DNA of 64,000 nt from Micromonospora sp. RHAY321 (GTDB lineage Bacteria; Actinomycetota; Actinomycetes; Mycobacteriales; Micromonosporaceae). Positions 1 through 7,440 of the stretch are shown here, piece after piece. The DNA lies in contig NZ_JAMHIW010000021.1 of the NCBI RefSeq assembly GCF_023896955.1, positions 46,600-110,599 on the forward strand, in the 5' to 3' direction. The notes under the pieces are model-generated. The model was given only the letters and a program-made list of their open reading frames with translations. It made no database searches and was not told the origin of the DNA. Positions within the stretch are counted from its first letter, which is position 1. Each line of letters starts with the position of its first letter. The position numbers were made by a program, and so were the translations under genes.

Positions 1-2
1 TG

Positions 3-263
3 GACGACGACTTCGAGCTGCCCGACTTCGGAGCGCGGCACACCGGCCCGTTCACCGCCGGCCCGCTCGACGACGACCCTGTCGGCGCCGACGGTGCGCA
101 GGGCGGTGACGCTGACGACGAGCTGGCCATGTCGCCCGGGGCGGACGACGACGACCCCGACGGCGACCCGGACGACGAGTTGGCCCCGGTGCCGGACGAG
201 GCGGGCCCCACGCCGTCCGCCCGTGGGCGGCGCGGCCGGGGGAGGGTGCCGCAGCCGGCGTGA
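3..263 (+). CDS. C-terminal end of an unidentified protein (5' truncated by window edge)
   Basis: An open frame enters from the left edge and stops at TGA 261-263. The 86 visible residues are very acidic and low in complexity, with Asp runs (DDD, DDDD) early on and a basic Arg/Gly-rich end (RGRRGRGR) before the stop. This looks like a disordered tail, not a folded domain. No family can be named from it. It lies upstream of cobD on the same strand with about 250 nt between them. Confidence 0.5.
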   Translation, partial: DDDFELPDFGARHTGPFTAGPLDDDPVGADGAQGGDADDELAMSPGADDDDPDGDPDDELAPVPDEAGPTPSARGRRGRGRVPQPA

Positions 264-489
264 CCCTCGGCCCGCCCAGTTCCGACGGCACGTCACGACG
301 GGGGCGGGGTGGCGACGCGACCGGCGTCGTCACCCCGCGTGACAGCAGGGGGCCGAGCCTCGGCTCGCGCCGGCGGGGCGGTTCACCGATGTGCCGGGCC
401 GGGTCGCCGGTGCGGCGGCTCGCCGTGCGGGCGACGGTCCGTGGGATCACGGAACGCGACTGGCCCGGTCGGTTCCCGGGGTGCTCGTC

Positions 490-495
490 TAGGCT
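490..495 (+). promoter_or_regulatory. Putative -10 box for cobD
   Basis: TAGGCT fits the actinobacterial TANNNT -10 pattern. It lies 22 nt before the preferred cobD start, which leaves a short leader containing GGAGG (504-508). No convincing -35 is visible. Confidence 0.35.
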
Positions 496-516
496 GGCCG
501 GCCGGAGGTGGTGCGC

Positions 517-1611
517 GTGCGACGGACAGCACCGGTGGCGAACGCGGTGGGGCTGCTGGCCGGGTACGCGCTGGACAGGCTGCTCGGCGACCCTCGCCGG
601 TGGCACCCGGTGGCCGGCTTCGGGCAGGCCGCCGGCGCGCTGGAGCGTCGGCTCTACCGGCCGGACTCGACGGCCGGTGCGGCGTTCACCGCGCTGGCCG
701 TGGGCGGGCCGGTCCTGCTCGGAGCGGTCGCCGCGGCGGCCACCCGGCACCGGCCGGTGACGCGGGCGGTGCTCGTGGCCGCCGGCACCTGGACCGTGCT
801 CGGCGGTCGCACGCTGCGACACGAGGCCACGGTGATGGGGCGGACGCTGCGCGACGGTGACCTGCCCGCCGCCCGCCAGCGGCTCGGGCACCTCTGCGGC
901 CGGGACCCGTCGACCCTCGACGAGTCGGAGCTGGCCCGGGCCACCGTCGAGTCGGTGGCGGAGAACACCTCCGACGCGGTGGTCGCCCCGCTGGTCTGGG
1001 GTGCGGTCGCCGGCCTGCCCGGCCTGCTCGGCTACCGCGCAGCCAACACCCTCGACGCGATGGTCGGCCACCGGTCGGCCCGCTACGCCCGGTTCGGCAC
1101 CCCCGCGGCCCGCCTCGACGACCTTCTCAACCTGGTGCCGTCCCGGCTGACCGGGCTGCTCACCGTCGCCGTCGCGCCGGTCGCGAACGGCGACCGGGAC
1201 CGGGCCTGGCAGGTGTGGCGGCGCGACCGCAACGACCACCCGAGCCCCAACGCCGGGCAGTGCGAGGCGGCGATGGCCGGTGCCCTCGGCGTCCGCCTCG
1301 GTGGCCGCAACGTCTACTTCGGGCGCTCCGAGGTCCGCCCGTTCCTGGGTGACGGCCCGCGCCCCGAGGCGCGGCACCTGAAGCGGGCCGCCCGGATCTC
1401 CGGCGCCGTCGGCCTGGCCGCCCTGGGGCTGGCCGCCGCCTACCCGTTGACCGTCGGACGTCTGGCCGGCGCCATCGGCCGGCGCGCGCTGATCGCCACC
1501 GTCGGTGGGCGCGGATCGGGCGGTGTCGTGGACCGGCGCGTGCCGGGCGGTTCAGGCGGGCGACCCCGCGGACGGGGAGTCGTCGCGGCGCGGCAGGGGA
1601 GCGGGTGGTGA
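517..1611 (+). CDS. cobD: CobD/CbiB-type adenosylcobinamide-phosphate synthase
   Basis: Membrane enzyme that attaches the aminopropanol (phosphate) arm to adenosylcobyric acid late in cobalamin synthesis. Family hallmarks are the N-terminal DRLLGDPRRWHPVAGFG, the central block ESVAENTSDAVVAPL followed by GYRAANTLDAMVGHR, and a C-terminal SPNAGQCEAAMAGALGVRL, along with several hydrophobic segments. Length (364 aa) is slightly above normal because of a Gly/Arg-rich, probably disordered tail after residue 325. GTG codons at 508, 511 and 517 are all in frame. GTG 517 is preferred because GGAGG at 504-508 then has 8-nt spacing. The stop overlaps the cobQ start (GTGA), so the two are translationally coupled. 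Confidence 0.92.
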   Translation: MRRTAPVANAVGLLAGYALDRLLGDPRRWHPVAGFGQAAGALERRLYRPDSTAGAAFTALAVGGPVLLGAVAAAATRHRPVTRAVLVAAGTWTVLGGRTLRHEATVMGRTLRDGDLPAARQRLGHLCGRDPSTLDESELARATVESVAENTSDAVVAPLVWGAVAGLPGLLGYRAANTLDAMVGHRSARYARFGTPAARLDDLLNLVPSRLTGLLTVAVAPVANGDRDRAWQVWRRDRNDHPSPNAGQCEAAMAGALGVRLGGRNVYFGRSEVRPFLGDGPRPEARHLKRAARISGAVGLAALGLAAAYPLTVGRLAGAIGRRALIATVGGRGSGGVVDRRVPGGSGGRPRGRGVVAARQGSGW

Positions 1612-3149
1612 GCGGCGGGCTGCTGGTCGCCGGCACCACCTCCGACGCCGGTAAGAGCGTGCTCACCGCCGGCATCTGCCGGTGGCTGCACCGGCAGGGC
1701 GTGAAGGTGGCGCCGTTCAAGGCGCAGAACATGTCGAACAATTCGGCGGTCGTGGTCGGGCCGGACGGGCGCGGCGGCGAGATCGGCCGGGCCCAGGCCA
1801 TGCAGGCCGCCGCGTGCGGGCTCGCCCCGGACCTGCGCTTCAACCCGGTGCTGCTCAAGCCGGGCAGCGATCTGGCCAGCCAGGTGGTGCTGCTCGGCGA
1901 GGCGGTCGACACGATCACCGCCGGCACCTTCCGGCAGCTGCGTCCCCGGCTCGCCGAGACCGCGTACGCGGCGCTGGCCGAGCTGCGGGAGGCGTACGAC
2001 GTGGTGATCTGCGAGGGCGCCGGCAGCCCGGCGGAGATCAATCTGCGTGCCGGTGACTACGTCAACATGGGGCTGGCCCGGCACGCCAACCTGCCCACCA
2101 TCGTGGTCGGCGACATCGACCGGGGCGGTGTGTTCGCCTCGATGTTCGGCACCGTGGCCCTGCTCGACCCGGCCGACCAGGCGCTGGTCGCCGGCTTCGT
2201 CATCAACAAGTTCCGGGGTGACCTCGGCCTGCTCCAGCCGGGGCTGGACATGCTGCGACACGTCACCGGCCGCCCCACGTACGGGGTGCTGCCCTGGTCG
2301 CTCGACCTGTGGCTCGACGCCGAGGACTCCCTCGCCTACGGCCGGGTGCTCGGTCGGCCGGCGGCCCCGCACGGCACCGAATGGCTGGACGTCGCCGTCG
2401 TCCGGCTGCCCCGGATCAGCAACGCCACCGACGTGGAGGCGCTGGCCACCGAGCCGGGCGTCCGGGTCCGCCTCACCGTCGAACCGGCCGAGCTGGCCGC
2501 CGCCGACCTGGTCGTCCTGCCCGGTTCCAAGTCGACCGTGGCGGACCTCGCGTGGCTCCGGGAAACCGGTCTGGCCGACGCGGTCGTCGCGCACGCGGCG
2601 GCCGGCAAGCCACTGCTCGGCATCTGCGGCGGCTTCCAGATGCTCGGCCGGGCCATCCACGACCCGGTGGAGAGCCGCCAGGGCAGCGTCGCGGGCCTCG
2701 ACCTGCTACCCATCGAGATCACCTTCGATCCGCGCAAGACCGTCCGGCAGTCGGTGGGCACCGCTGGCGACGGCCTGCCGGTGCGCGGCTACGAGATCCA
2801 CCACGGGTACGTCTCCCACGCCGATCCCGCCCTGACCCCGCTGTTGACCCAGGCCGGTGGCGCCGGCGAGGGTGCGGTGCTCGGCGCCGTACACGGCACG
2901 CACTGGCACGGCACGTTCGAATCCGACGGGTTCCGTCGCCGATTCCTCACCGAGGCGGCCCGGCTGGCCGGGCGCACCGGGTTCCGGGTCGCACCGGACA
3001 CCAGCTTCGCCGCCGCCCGGGAACGCTCGCTCGACCTGCTCGGTGACCTGGTCGAGGAACACCTCGACACCGACGCACTCTGGCGCCTCGTCGAGACCGG
3101 CCCACCCCCCGGCCTGCCCTTCATCCCGCCCGGTCCGCCGCCGGCCTGA
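1608..3149 (+). CDS. cobQ: Cobyric acid synthase (glutamine-dependent a-side-chain amidase)
   Basis: ATP- and glutamine-dependent amidation of four carboxylates of adenosylcobyrinic a,c-diamide to give cobyric acid. The N-terminal dethiobiotin-synthetase-like ATPase domain shows GTTSDAGKSVLTAG, then FKAQNMSNNS. VGDIDRGGVFAS is characteristic of CobQ. The C-terminal class I glutamine amidotransferase domain carries the nucleophile Cys in GICGGFQMLG and the His in YEIHHGYVS. Length (513 aa) is normal and all catalytic motifs are intact, in contrast to the CobB-like protein at 10025-11443. Its GTG overlaps the cobD stop by 4 nt. An alternative GTG lies at 1605. Confidence 0.95.
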   Translation: MSGGLLVAGTTSDAGKSVLTAGICRWLHRQGVKVAPFKAQNMSNNSAVVVGPDGRGGEIGRAQAMQAAACGLAPDLRFNPVLLKPGSDLASQVVLLGEAVDTITAGTFRQLRPRLAETAYAALAELREAYDVVICEGAGSPAEINLRAGDYVNMGLARHANLPTIVVGDIDRGGVFASMFGTVALLDPADQALVAGFVINKFRGDLGLLQPGLDMLRHVTGRPTYGVLPWSLDLWLDAEDSLAYGRVLGRPAAPHGTEWLDVAVVRLPRISNATDVEALATEPGVRVRLTVEPAELAAADLVVLPGSKSTVADLAWLRETGLADAVVAHAAAGKPLLGICGGFQMLGRAIHDPVESRQGSVAGLDLLPIEITFDPRKTVRQSVGTAGDGLPVRGYEIHHGYVSHADPALTPLLTQAGGAGEGAVLGAVHGTHWHGTFESDGFRRRFLTEAARLAGRTGFRVAPDTSFAAARERSLDLLGDLVEEHLDTDALWRLVETGPPPGLPFIPPGPPPA

Positions 3150-3161
3150 CCGGCTCGGGGG

Positions 3162-3563
3162 TCAGAGGCGGATGTCGGCGGGGCGGTCGGTGGTGGGAAG
3201 ACCGGCGGCGAGCCACGCGTCGACGCCGCCGATCATGTCGGTGGCGCGGCGCAGCCCGAGGGTCTGCAAACTGGCGGCGGCCAGGCTGGAGCTGTAACCC
3301 TGCCGGCACACCAGCACGATCTCCCGGTCGTAGGCGGTGGCCTCGGGAATGCGCCAGGCGCTGGCCGGATCGAGCCGCCACTCCAGCACCGTCCGGTCGA
3401 TGACGACCGCCCCGGGCAGGTCGCCCTGTTCGCGGCGCTGCATCTCGGTACGGGTGTCGACCAGCAGCGCGCCGCCGCGGACCGCCTCGACGGTCTGCTG
3501 CGGAGTCAGTCGGTGCAGCCCGGCGCGGGCCTGTTCGAGCAGGGCGTCGATACCGGGGCTCAT
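3162..3563 (-). CDS. Single-domain rhodanese-like sulfurtransferase
   Basis: A 133-aa cytoplasmic protein with one rhodanese domain: the LLVDTRTEMQRREQGDLPGAVVI entry segment and the catalytic loop CRQGYSS with the persulfide-carrying Cys, ending in GGVDAWLAAGLP. Such proteins move sulfane sulfur or detoxify cyanide; the physiological partner is not evident. It converges on cobQ, with 12 nt between the stops. ATG 3563 is chosen because residues upstream of it do not look like rhodanese, though the ribosome-binding site is weak. A GTG slightly upstream remains possible. Confidence 0.85.
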   Translation of the reverse strand: MSPGIDALLEQARAGLHRLTPQQTVEAVRGGALLVDTRTEMQRREQGDLPGAVVIDRTVLEWRLDPASAWRIPEATAYDREIVLVCRQGYSSSLAAASLQTLGLRRATDMIGGVDAWLAAGLPTTDRPADIRL

Positions 3564-3738
3564 CACGTCTCGGAGCACCACCCGATCATGCCGATTCGGG
3601 TGCACGTCCGGCGGCGAACGGGGCGGGCATCACCCGTCGTCGCACCAAATCCCCCGGACGTGACGGTGCCCCGGCGGTGGCGGTTGGCCGGACGGGCGAG
3701 CGGCCAGCGCGGACCGCGACCGCCACGTCGGCGAGGGT

Positions 3739-3744
3739 CATACT
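3739..3744 (+). promoter_or_regulatory. Putative -10 for a leaderless transcript (3751 gene)
   Basis: CATACT ends 6 nt before GTG 3751, the spacing expected if transcription starts at the start codon. Confidence 0.35.
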
Positions 3745-3750
3745 TCGGTC

Positions 3751-4452
3751 GTGCACCACGTCGCCAACGGAGGGGGCCGCGAGCCCGTGGACGTCGGCGG
3801 GGCGGCTGCGAGGGCCTCGGTCGACGTACCGACGGTGGTGGTCGTCGAGGCGTACGCCGAGCTGGCCCGTCGGGTGCTCGCGGGCCCGGCGCGGTTGGGG
3901 CGGACCCGGCTGGTGGCGGTCGACGGGCCGAGTGGCGCGGGCAAGAGCAGCTTCGCCGCGCACCTCGCGGATGCCCTGGCGGTGCTGGCCGGCGGCGATC
4001 GGCCGCCGGTGGTGCACACCGACGACCTGCTCGACGGTTGGGATGACCAGCTCACCTTCTGGCCCCGCCTGGACGAGCAGGTGCTGACCCCGCTGCGCGT
4101 CGGGCGGCCCGGCGCCTACCGGCGCTACAGCTGGGTCCGGCGCTGCTTCCTGCCCCGCCCGGTCCCGGTGCCGGCCGCGCCGGTGCTGATCCTGGAGGGC
4201 GTCAGCGCCGCGCGCGCCCTCGTCCGGCCGGAGCTGAGCCTGGCCGTCTTCGTGACCGCGCCCGCGCCGCTGCGGCTGGCCCGCGCGGTCACCCGGGACG
4301 GGCAGGAGATCCTGCCCGAGCTGCGCCGCTGGCACGCGGGGGAGCGGGTGCACTTCGCCGCCGACGACACGGCAAACCGCGCCGACCTGGTGGTCGACGG
4401 CGCGCCGGTCCTGCCACACGACGCGAACCGGTACTACGTGCGGATCCGCTGA
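3751..4452 (+). CDS. Uridine-kinase-like P-loop NTPase
   Basis: 233-aa soluble protein with the Walker A motif VDGPSGAGKSSFA (about residues 53-65) and a uridine/phosphoribulokinase-like layout: a TDD segment (VHTDDLLDGWDD) after the P-loop, the Y/W-rich YRRYSWVRR, and a Walker-B-like strand LILEGVSAAR. The C-terminal ADLVVDGAP is typical of actinobacterial proteins annotated as uridine kinase. The substrate cannot be settled from sequence. The first about 30 residues are unlike the family, so a later GTG (3787, or 3837/3840) could be the true start. GTG 3751 was chosen because a -10 box sits 6 nt upstream. Confidence 0.75.
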   Translation: MHHVANGGGREPVDVGGAAARASVDVPTVVVVEAYAELARRVLAGPARLGRTRLVAVDGPSGAGKSSFAAHLADALAVLAGGDRPPVVHTDDLLDGWDDQLTFWPRLDEQVLTPLRVGRPGAYRRYSWVRRCFLPRPVPVPAAPVLILEGVSAARALVRPELSLAVFVTAPAPLRLARAVTRDGQEILPELRRWHAGERVHFAADDTANRADLVVDGAPVLPHDANRYYVRIR

Positions 4453-4528
4453 GCGGGGCATGGACGTCCGCCACCGGCTGCGGCACGATGCGTGAAGGCC
4501 CAGGGGCGCGGCGAACGGGGGACTCATC

Positions 4529-5674
4529 ATGTCGGCAACGGACACGCCCGCGCGGCGCCGGATCACCCTCACCGGCATCAGCTCGCGGGCCTGGGAGCAT
4601 CCGGCCGACCGCGGCGCCCTGGTGGCGCTGCGCGAGCTGCGCGGGTTCGACGACGTGGTGCGGGCGTTCTTCGGCATGTGGAACGAGCGGGGCTTCCGGC
4701 TCTCCGTCCTGGCCTCCGGCATCCGCGTCGACCACCGGCAGTATCCGGCGGTGTGGCAGCGCTACACCGAGGCCGCCGCGGCGCTCGACGTGGCCGAGCT
4801 GCCCGAGCTGTACGTGACCCAGTCGCCCTGGCTGGGCGCCGAGGCGGTCGGCCTGGAGCGGCCGTTCGTCGTGCTGAACTCCGCCTGCGTCCAGCAGCTC
4901 GACGAGGACGAGCTGCGCTGCCTGCTCGGCCACGAGTTGGGGCACGTCGGCAGTGGGCACGCGGTCTACAAGACGATGCTGATGATCCTCACCAGGTGGG
5001 CGGCCAACCTGAGCTGGTTGCCGGTCGGCGCGATCGCGCTGCGGGCGATCATCGCGGCGATGCTGGAGTGGTGGCGCAAGGCGGAACTCTCCGCCGACCG
5101 GGCCGGCCTGCTCGCCGGGCAGGACCCGGCGGCCGCGCTGCGCCTGCTGATGAAGCTCGCCGGTGGTGGCGACCTGTCGCAGATCGACACCACCGCCTTC
5201 CTGGAGCAGGCCGCCGAGTACGCCGGTGGCGGCGACCTGCGGGACAGCCTGCACAAGATCCGGATGACGGCGTGGAGCACCCATCCGGCGCCGGTGGCGC
5301 GGGCTGCCCAGTTGCGGCAGTGGATCGACGCCGGCGCGTACGGGCGGGTGCTGGCCGGCGACTACCCGCGCCGCGACGACGACGGCTCGACCAGCGTCTC
5401 GGAGGAGATCAAGGCGGCCGCCGACTCGTACCGCGAGGAGTTCAGCCGGTCCACCGACCCGCTGGTCGGGTTGCTGCGTCGGCTCGGCGACGGCGCCAGC
5501 GACGTCGGCGAGTGGGTGGGCGGCACCGCCGGTCGGGCCCGCTCCTGGATGGATGCCGCCACCGAGGCGGCCGCCCGCGCACACCGCGCCGGCCGGGCAG
5601 CGCCCGGTGCCCCGGCGGGTGCCGCCTCCCCGGGCGCCGGTGACGGTACGGGCTCGGCCGGCACGCCGGGGTAA
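4529..5674 (+). CDS. M48-family zinc metalloprotease
   Basis: 381 aa. It has the zinc motif HELGH (His135, Glu136, His139) and the third-ligand region ELSADRAG (Glu186), separated by a hydrophobic stretch (about 147-180) that may be membrane-associated. This matches the peptidase M48 (HtpX/Ste24-like) fold. The N-terminal 110 residues match the actinobacterial subgroup that lacks HtpX's N-terminal transmembrane helices. The last about 60 residues are Ala/Gly/Pro-rich and probably disordered. ATG 4529 follows GGGGGA with 6-7 nt spacing. The substrate is unknown. It is followed 21 nt later by an M20 peptidase on the same strand, so the two may be co-transcribed despite the latter's own -10 box. 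Confidence 0.88.
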   Translation: MSATDTPARRRITLTGISSRAWEHPADRGALVALRELRGFDDVVRAFFGMWNERGFRLSVLASGIRVDHRQYPAVWQRYTEAAAALDVAELPELYVTQSPWLGAEAVGLERPFVVLNSACVQQLDEDELRCLLGHELGHVGSGHAVYKTMLMILTRWAANLSWLPVGAIALRAIIAAMLEWWRKAELSADRAGLLAGQDPAAALRLLMKLAGGGDLSQIDTTAFLEQAAEYAGGGDLRDSLHKIRMTAWSTHPAPVARAAQLRQWIDAGAYGRVLAGDYPRRDDDGSTSVSEEIKAAADSYREEFSRSTDPLVGLLRRLGDGASDVGEWVGGTAGRARSWMDAATEAAARAHRAGRAAPGAPAGAASPGAGDGTGSAGTPG

Positions 5675-5682
5675 GGCCGGCA

Positions 5683-5688
5683 TACGAT
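5683..5688 (+). promoter_or_regulatory. Putative -10 for a leaderless M20 peptidase transcript
   Basis: TACGAT is followed by 7 nt and then ATG 5696, the geometry of an actinobacterial leaderless promoter. It decides the start: ATG 5687 overlaps the box. Confidence 0.5.
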
Positions 5689-5695
5689 GCCGGTC

Positions 5696-7063
5696 ATGAC
5701 CACACCGATCATGTCCGAGTCCGAGGTGCGGGCCGCCGTCGAGCGGGAGATGCCCGGCGTACGGGCCGACCTGGAACGCCTCGTCCGCATCCCCGGCATC
5801 GCCTTCGAGGGCTTCGACCACTCGCACGTGGAGCGCTCCGCCGAGGCGGTCGCCGAGCTGCTGCGCGGCTGTGGCCTGGACGTCGACATCATGCGTTCCG
5901 GCGGGCAGCCCGCGGTGATCGGCCGTCGGGCTGCCCCGCCCGGCGCGCCCACCGTGCTGCTCTACGCCCACCACGACGTGCAGCCGATCGGCGACCGGTC
6001 GCTGTGGGAGTCCGACCCGTTCGAGCCGGTGGAGCGGGACGGCCGGCTCTACGGCCGGGGCGCGGCCGACGACAAGGCCGGCATCATGGCGCACGTCGCG
6101 GCGCTGCGCGCGTACGGTGACGCGCTGCCGGTCGGCGTGGTGCTCTTCATCGAGGGCGAGGAGGAGTACGGCTCCGACTCGCTGGAGCGGCTGCTGGCCG
6201 AGCACCGCGACGAGATCGCCTCGGACGTCATCGTGATCGCCGACTCCGGCAACTGGGACATCGGCGTACCGGCGTTGACCACCTCGCTGCGCGGCATCGT
6301 CAACTGCTTCGTCGAGGTGCGCACGCTGGACCACGCGGTGCACAGCGGCATGTTCGGCGGCGCCGTCCCGGACGCGCTCACCGCGCTGGTCCGGCTGCTG
6401 GCCACGCTGCACGACGACGCCGGTGACGTGGCGGTGGACGGACTGGTGGGCCGCGAGGGCGCCGTCGTCGACTACCCCGAGGACCGGGTCCGTGCCGAGG
6501 CCGGGCTGGCCGAGGGTGTGCGGTTCATCGGCACCGGCCGGATCACCGACCGGCTCTGGACCAAGCCCGCGCTGGCCGTGCTCGGCGTCGACGCGCCGTC
6601 CACCGGTGAGGCGCCGAACGCTCTGGTCCCGTCGGCGAAGGCGAAGCTGAGCATCCGGCTCGCTCCGGGCGACGACCCGAAGCGGGCGTACGCGGCGGTC
6701 CGCACGCACCTGGAGGAGCACGCGCCGTGGGGCGCGCAGGTGACGGTCAGCTTCGAGCACGACGGTGACCCGTGCGTGATCGACGCGTCCGGGCCGATGT
6801 TCGACGCCGCCCGCTCGGCGTTCCGCACGGCCTGGGACGGCACCGACCCGGTGGACATCGGCGTCGGCGGCTCGATCCCGTTCATCGCCACCTTCCAGGA
6901 GATGTTCCCGAAGGCGGCGATCCTGGTGACCGGTGTGGAGGATCCGCACGCCCGGGCGCACGGCCCGAACGAGAGCCTGCACCTCGGGGAGTTCGCCCGG
7001 GTCTGCCTCGCCGAGGCGCTGCTGCTGGCCAAGGTGGCCGCGGCGGGCACGAACGGGAGCTAG
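5696..7063 (+). CDS. M20/M25/M40-family dipeptidase
   Basis: 455-aa cytoplasmic metallopeptidase. Metal ligands are visible in YAHHDVQP (His92, Asp94) and RGAADDKAG (bridging Asp near 125), with the general base in EGEEEYGS (about 154-156). The dimerisation insert starts near VNCFVEVRTLDHAVHSG, and the final His ligand region is DPHARAHGPNESLHLGEF. Length and motif order fit the M20 dipeptidase group (carnosinase/PepV-like) that NCBI labels 'dipeptidase'; the exact substrate is not predictable. ATG 5696 is preferred over 5687 because of the -10 box at 5683-5688. Confidence 0.9.
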   Translation: MTTPIMSESEVRAAVEREMPGVRADLERLVRIPGIAFEGFDHSHVERSAEAVAELLRGCGLDVDIMRSGGQPAVIGRRAAPPGAPTVLLYAHHDVQPIGDRSLWESDPFEPVERDGRLYGRGAADDKAGIMAHVAALRAYGDALPVGVVLFIEGEEEYGSDSLERLLAEHRDEIASDVIVIADSGNWDIGVPALTTSLRGIVNCFVEVRTLDHAVHSGMFGGAVPDALTALVRLLATLHDDAGDVAVDGLVGREGAVVDYPEDRVRAEAGLAEGVRFIGTGRITDRLWTKPALAVLGVDAPSTGEAPNALVPSAKAKLSIRLAPGDDPKRAYAAVRTHLEEHAPWGAQVTVSFEHDGDPCVIDASGPMFDAARSAFRTAWDGTDPVDIGVGGSIPFIATFQEMFPKAAILVTGVEDPHARAHGPNESLHLGEFARVCLAEALLLAKVAAAGTNGS

Positions 7064-7125
7064 GTGTCGGAACCGTAACTTCCGGTCTGATCTGGGAGTT
7101 TGCGGTGTGTCGAGCGCGGGGCTGT

Positions 7126-7131
7126 TATAGC
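7126..7131 (+). promoter_or_regulatory. Putative -10 for the 68-aa protein gene
   Basis: TATAGC within the AT-rich stretch GTTATAGCC lies 9 nt before ATG 7141, so the leader would be 2-3 nt long. The AT-rich stretch stands out in this GC-rich context. Confidence 0.4.
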
Positions 7132-7140
7132 CTTTCGAAC

Positions 7141-7347
7141 ATGAGTACGAACGAGGTGATGGCCCGGTTGGGGGCCGCCGTCAGCGCGCTGGGGGACGTC
7201 GACGTCTCCGCGTGGTCCGAGGACACGCTCAACGAACAGCTCGGTGAACTCTCCGCCGCCCTGGTCGCCCTCGACTCGGCGCTCTCCCGGGTCGCCGGCG
7301 AGGTCCGCGCCCGGGGGCTGCGCATCGAGGAACCGGTTCCGGCCTGA
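7141..7347 (+). CDS. Small (68 aa) predicted helical protein
   Basis: Begins MSTNEVMARLGAAVSALG and is predicted to be helical, with heptad-like Leu/Ala spacing in ELSAALVALDSALSRVAGEV before a short charged tail. The helical part resembles the start of DUF222/HNH-type proteins, but the similarity is loose and no catalytic domain follows, so I assign no function. It is supported as a gene by its own -10-like box, typical GC3 and a strong hairpin immediately downstream (7379-7416). It is too short for many gene finders. Confidence 0.6.
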   Translation: MSTNEVMARLGAAVSALGDVDVSAWSEDTLNEQLGELSAALVALDSALSRVAGEVRARGLRIEEPVPA

Positions 7348-7378
7348 CCCGCCGCCCGTCTGGGTGGCGGCGCTCCGC

Positions 7379-7416
7379 CGACACCGCCCGGGCACGGCAA
7401 TGCCCGGGCGGTGTCG
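7379..7416 (+). terminator. Hairpin terminator after the 68-aa gene
   Basis: Perfect 16-bp inverted repeat (CGACACCGCCCGGGCA and its complement) with a 6-nt loop CGGCAA. There is no U-tract, which is usual for actinobacterial terminators. It ends 24 nt before the DNA ligase start and isolates that gene. Confidence 0.75.
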
Positions 7417-7427
7417 GGGGCGGCTGG

Positions 7428-7433
7428 CAGGAT
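7428..7433 (+). promoter_or_regulatory. -10 box CAGGAT for leaderless ligB
   Basis: CAGGAT, in the context TGGCAGGAT, lies 7 nt before GTG 7441. The same motif recurs before cobC, the globin and the amidase. Confidence 0.5.
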
Positions 7434-7440
7434 GGGCTCC

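Noticed and set aside
263..516. Cobalamin riboswitch before cobD
   Set aside because: No B12-box-like element or riboswitch core could be picked out by eye in this GC-rich gap; a covariance search would be decisive.
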